A stretch of DNA of 53,475 nt from Chitinophagaceae bacterium. Lineage in GTDB: Bacteria; Bacteroidota; Bacteroidia; Chitinophagales; Chitinophagaceae. Position numbers and translations under genes: made by a program. Of this stretch, positions 50,615 through 53,475 are shown piece by piece. Where the stretch lies: contig JAEUVO010000026.1 in the NCBI GenBank assembly GCA_016786885.1, forward strand, positions 1 through 53,475, given 5' to 3'. Within the stretch, counting starts at the first letter, position 1; every line of letters starts with the position of its first letter. The notes under the pieces were generated by a model. It was given only the letters and a program-made list of their open reading frames with translations, searched no databases and had not been told where the DNA came from.

Positions 50615-51106
50615 ATGATCTACCAGAAAAAATATATTGTTGTTCTTTTCTCTTTTCTGTTTTCAATACAAGCTATATCACAGATTAAATTTGGGAATAT
50701 GGCTCCTGAGGTGGCATTACCTTCTGTCAATGGAGATACGATTCGTCTTTCTTCTTTAAAAGGAAAAGTAGTATTGCTGGACTTTTGGGCATCCTGGTGT
50801 GGTCCTTGCCGGACCTCTAACAAAGGACTAGGAAAGTTGTATTCAAAATTCAAAGACAAGGGATTCGAAATTCTGGGTGTTTCACTGGATGAGGACAAAA
50901 CTGACTGGACAAAGGCGATAAAGCAGGATAAAGTAAGCTGGTTACAGGTAAATGACCCGGGTGGCTGGCGATCTCCTACTGTCATGCGATGGGGGCTTGT
51001 AGCAATTCCAACATCCTACCTGATTGACAGAAATGGTAAGTTGATTGCCATGGACCTGGAAGGGAAAAACCTGGAAAAAGCGCTCAAGGATATTTTTAGT
51101 AACTAA
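50615..51106 (+). CDS. TlpA-like periplasmic thioredoxin
   Basis: A 163-residue exported protein (signal IVVLFSFLFSIQAISQ). Thioredoxin-fold domain with WASWCGPCR (Cys62, Cys65), cis-Pro region VAIPTSYLID, and the TlpA-family start EVALPSVNGDTIRLSSLKGKVVLLDFWA. Usually reduces protein or cytochrome disulfides in the periplasm. Here it may keep the CxxC and CC sites of the neighbouring metal proteins reduced, an inference from position alone. A redox partner is not visible in the window. Confidence 0.92.
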   Translation: MIYQKKYIVVLFSFLFSIQAISQIKFGNMAPEVALPSVNGDTIRLSSLKGKVVLLDFWASWCGPCRTSNKGLGKLYSKFKDKGFEILGVSLDEDKTDWTKAIKQDKVSWLQVNDPGGWRSPTVMRWGLVAIPTSYLIDRNGKLIAMDLEGKNLEKALKDIFSN

Positions 51107-51115
51107 AATTCAGTT

Positions 51116-51955
51116 ATGTTACGGGTTTTCACATTTCTTTTATTATTGTCTGCATCAAATGCCCATGGGCAGGAATTGTATGTATTCAGTGAGCCGGCAT
51201 CTAACATACCAGCTCATTCACTAAGTATTAAGTTGAAAGATCATTTTGTTACTGATGATAATATTTATAGCCGATTTTCAAACAGGTTGATGCCCCAGGT
51301 AATGTTTGGGATGAGTAAAAAGCTGATGGTAAGGGGTAGCTTCTCTGTAGCCAATATGCATACGGCAGATACCCGTTTTGAATCATTTAGTTTATATGCC
51401 AAGTACAGGTTTTTGTCGAAAGATGATGTGCATAGGCATTTCCGTATGGCCGTTTTTGCCGAAGCATCAAAAACGAATACCCCTTTTCACTACGATGAGA
51501 TTACATTAATGGGTGACAAAGGTGGGATCGAAGCAGGTATTATCGCTACACAATTGTGGCATAGGTTAGCCTTATCGGGAACATTGAGCCATACACAGGT
51601 ATTGCATAAATCAAGAAATGATAAAGTAATTTATATTCCCGAAAGGAATTATCAGTCAGTGAACTTTTCCCTGTCAGGTGGTTACCTGTTATTGCCGAAA
51701 GAATACACGGATTACAGGCAGACAAATTTGAACCTCTATATTGAATTATTCGGACAACGGACTTTTGAGAACCCTGCATACTATCTGGACCTGGCACCAG
51801 CCATTCAGCTGATCTTTGGCAGTAATACCAGGCTTAATATTGGCTACCGGTTTCAATTGGTCAGCGATATGCAGCGTATGGCTGCAAGCAGCTGGCTTTT
51901 TAGTATTGAAAGGACTTTCCTGAATGCCTTTAACAAAAAGAGAGGAGCTGACTAA
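51116..51955 (+). CDS. Outer-membrane beta-barrel protein of the metal cluster
   Basis: A 279-residue exported protein (signal MLRVFTFLLLLSASNAHGQ). The mature part alternates beta strands (SLSIKLKDHFV, QVMFGMSKKLMVRGSFS, ESFSLYAKYRFL, FRMAVFAEASK, LNLYIELFG, TRLNIGYRFQL) and ends WLFSIERTFLNAF, as in a 12-strand-type barrel. It starts 9 bases after the TlpA-like gene. The set of genes suggests it is an accessory in metal uptake or export. Family not named. Confidence 0.7.
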   Translation: MLRVFTFLLLLSASNAHGQELYVFSEPASNIPAHSLSIKLKDHFVTDDNIYSRFSNRLMPQVMFGMSKKLMVRGSFSVANMHTADTRFESFSLYAKYRFLSKDDVHRHFRMAVFAEASKTNTPFHYDEITLMGDKGGIEAGIIATQLWHRLALSGTLSHTQVLHKSRNDKVIYIPERNYQSVNFSLSGGYLLLPKEYTDYRQTNLNLYIELFGQRTFENPAYYLDLAPAIQLIFGSNTRLNIGYRFQLVSDMQRMAASSWLFSIERTFLNAFNKKRGAD

Positions 51956-51975
51956 ATAGGTGCAAAAAGAATATA

Positions 51976-53475
51976 ATGATTTATCTAAGAAAAAATAATG
52001 GATTGATTTTTTTTGTTCTGCTTGTATCGCTAAGTAACAACATCTCTGCGCAGCAGTCAGAACAAATTTCAAAAGATACTGCTGTTGTTATTCATGTAGC
52101 CGGATCTTGTGAAATGTGTAAAGAACGTATTGAAACAGTCGTAAAGGGCAAGAAGGGTGTTCGGACTGCTGAATGGAATGTGAATTCACAAAAACTGATA
52201 GTCGTATATAATCCATCAGTTATAGCTATTGAAAAAATTCAATGCAGCATTGCTGATGCAGGTCATGATAATGATTTTGAAAAAGCAAGAGATAAAGTAT
52301 ACGAGAAATTACCAGCTTGTTGTCGTTACAGGGAGTTAAACAACCGTGTAGCAAAGCCGGATGAGCAGAATCCGGGTATTAGTTATCCTGGTGTGGTTAC
52401 AGAGCAGGTTGTAAAAGGAGTTGTTCTGGAAGAAAACAAGCAAGGATCATTTGTTCCCCTCGTAGGTGCGTCAGTTGTATGGCTGGGCACCAGTAAAGGA
52501 GTAGTTACTGATACAGCCGGTGTGTTTATTATCAAACAAGAAGGTTTGTCTGGCAGGCTTGTAATCAGCTACACTGGTTATGCCGCCGATACATTAACAG
52601 TCAATGATGCCAGGGAGTTTAAGATTATCCTTGCTTCTGGTAGAAAACTTGATGAAGTGATAGTATCATCAAAACAAAAGGCGAATTATATTTCATCACT
52701 TAACCCGATCAGAACACAGGTAATGACAGAAAGGGAATTATTCAAGGCGGCCTGTTGTAACCTGAGTGAAAGTTTTGAAACAAATCCATCTGTTGATGTT
52801 TCATACAACGATGCTGTTACCGGTTCCAAACAAATTCAGTTGTTGGGATTAAGTGGTAACTACACCCAACTTACGGTAGAAAGTTTACCCGGACCCAGAG
52901 GGCTTGCTACTCCTTTTGGCTTGAATTTTATTCCCGGCCCCTTTGTTGAATCCATTCAATTGAATAAAGGGGTGGGTTCTGTGGTGAATGGGTATGAAAG
53001 TATAGCAGGTCAGATCAATATCGAATTGAAGAAACCGCAAACCGCGGAGAAGTTATATCTCAATGCATATATCAATGATATGACCAAGACCGATCTGAAT
53101 CTTGTAATGACTGAAAAATTTGGTGATAAGTGGAGTACAGCGTTGTTGTTACATGATAATTTTCAGACAAGGAGTAAAGTGGATTATAATAAAGACGGTT
53201 TCAGGGATATGACGACTGGTAACTTATTTACAGCCGTTAATCGCTGGAATTACAATGGAACAAAAGGATTTGAATCACAGTTGGGATTCAAGATACTAAT
53301 CGATGACTTTACCGGTGGTCAGACAAGCTTTGACCCGGATAGAGATAAATTCACTACCCGCAGCTATGGATTAGGTATAAAAACAAACCGTTATGAAGTG
53401 TATGGTAAGGCAGGTTATGTATTCCCGGAGAAAAAATACAAGAGTATCGGGTTGCAGTTGTCTGCTTTTGACCAT
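51976..53475 (+). CDS. TonB-dependent receptor with N-terminal HMA domain (3' end outside the window)
   Basis: The first 500 residues are present. Signal segment GLIFFVLLVSLSNNISAQ; HMA domain VAGSCEMCKERIETVV (Cys45, Cys48); linker ending in KLPACCRYRE (Cys115-Cys116), matching the linker of the Cys-rich protein; carboxypeptidase-regulatory-like domain from about 150 (VLEENKQGSFVPLVGASVVWLGTSKG); plug domain with LDEVIVSSKQ, SVDVSYNDAVTG and NGYESIAGQINIEL; then the start of the barrel. HMA fused to a TonB receptor puts the metal site in the periplasm, where the receptor's N-terminal parts lie. The substrate is probably copper or another soft metal, free or complexed. Confidence 0.9.
   Translation, partial: MIYLRKNNGLIFFVLLVSLSNNISAQQSEQISKDTAVVIHVAGSCEMCKERIETVVKGKKGVRTAEWNVNSQKLIVVYNPSVIAIEKIQCSIADAGHDNDFEKARDKVYEKLPACCRYRELNNRVAKPDEQNPGISYPGVVTEQVVKGVVLEENKQGSFVPLVGASVVWLGTSKGVVTDTAGVFIIKQEGLSGRLVISYTGYAADTLTVNDAREFKIILASGRKLDEVIVSSKQKANYISSLNPIRTQVMTERELFKAACCNLSESFETNPSVDVSYNDAVTGSKQIQLLGLSGNYTQLTVESLPGPRGLATPFGLNFIPGPFVESIQLNKGVGSVVNGYESIAGQINIELKKPQTAEKLYLNAYINDMTKTDLNLVMTEKFGDKWSTALLLHDNFQTRSKVDYNKDGFRDMTTGNLFTAVNRWNYNGTKGFESQLGFKILIDDFTGGQTSFDPDRDKFTTRSYGLGIKTNRYEVYGKAGYVFPEKKYKSIGLQLSAFDH

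Overview
The window is a chromosomal stretch of a Bacteroidota bacterium, most like the Chitinophagaceae. The evidence is the promoter type (repeated TAnnTTTG -7 boxes), type IX secretion (T9SS) sorting domains of both type A and type B, a PorW/SprE-like protein, a Porin_10-like porin, SusC-like sequence blocks, and a lack of strong Shine-Dalgarno sites. There are no rRNA genes, CRISPR arrays, transposases or phage genes. One tRNA (Leu, anticodon CAG) is present. Both ends are cut inside genes: an M42 aminopeptidase on the left and a TonB-dependent receptor on the right.

Layout. 0-7 kb: aminopeptidase, a UbiA-like membrane protein with a small lipoprotein, a LuxE-type acyltransferase, tRNA-Leu, and a large secreted reprolysin-like protease with a T9SS tail. 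7-15 kb: mostly housekeeping (dapD, a glycosyltransferase with a threonylcarbamoyl-AMP synthase, cca, miaA), plus an exported protein carrying a GDNDT motif. 15-19 kb: GH16 hydrolase, an unknown gene, an AT-rich DinB/PhzF pair that looks acquired, and pdxJ. 19-26 kb: exported proteins of unknown role, a DUF2452 protein, M48 peptidase with YbjQ, and a giant PKD-rich T9SS type B cargo. 26-33 kb: a degenerate histidine-kinase-like ATPase domain, a TPR-CHAT protease, ahcY, two acetyltransferases' worth of small genes including one GNAT, and a PrsW protease. 33-41 kb: PBP1A, PorW/SprE-like protein, then a tightly overlapping operon of a one-helix membrane protein, bactofilin, AtpZ, an AtpI-like protein and an SprT-type protease. 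41-46 kb: small beta-barrel, GNAT, an unusual DUF4139 protein, sucC, and a lipoprotein. 46.8-53.5 kb: a porin, then a soft-metal handling cluster.

The most interesting region is the metal cluster. It encodes an HYC_CC_PP-type protein, an exported HMA protein with a metallothionein-like tail of four Cys-rich repeats, a second exported HMA protein, a TlpA-like thioredoxin, an outer-membrane barrel and a TonB-dependent receptor with its own N-terminal HMA domain. The receptor and the Cys-rich protein share the same extended module (HMA plus a downstream CC motif). I infer an envelope metal relay, most likely for copper, in which the receptor's periplasmic HMA exchanges metal with the soluble Cys-rich carrier while the thioredoxin keeps the thiols reduced.

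Other points worth checking are several -7 boxes only 4-8 bases before the start codon (possible leaderless mRNAs), a perfect 18-base palindrome that seems to have entered pdxJ in frame, a porin whose signal peptide is complete only if translation starts at CTG, and a SusC-like block inside a DUF4139 protein. All functions are read from motifs and remembered family features; no database search was possible.
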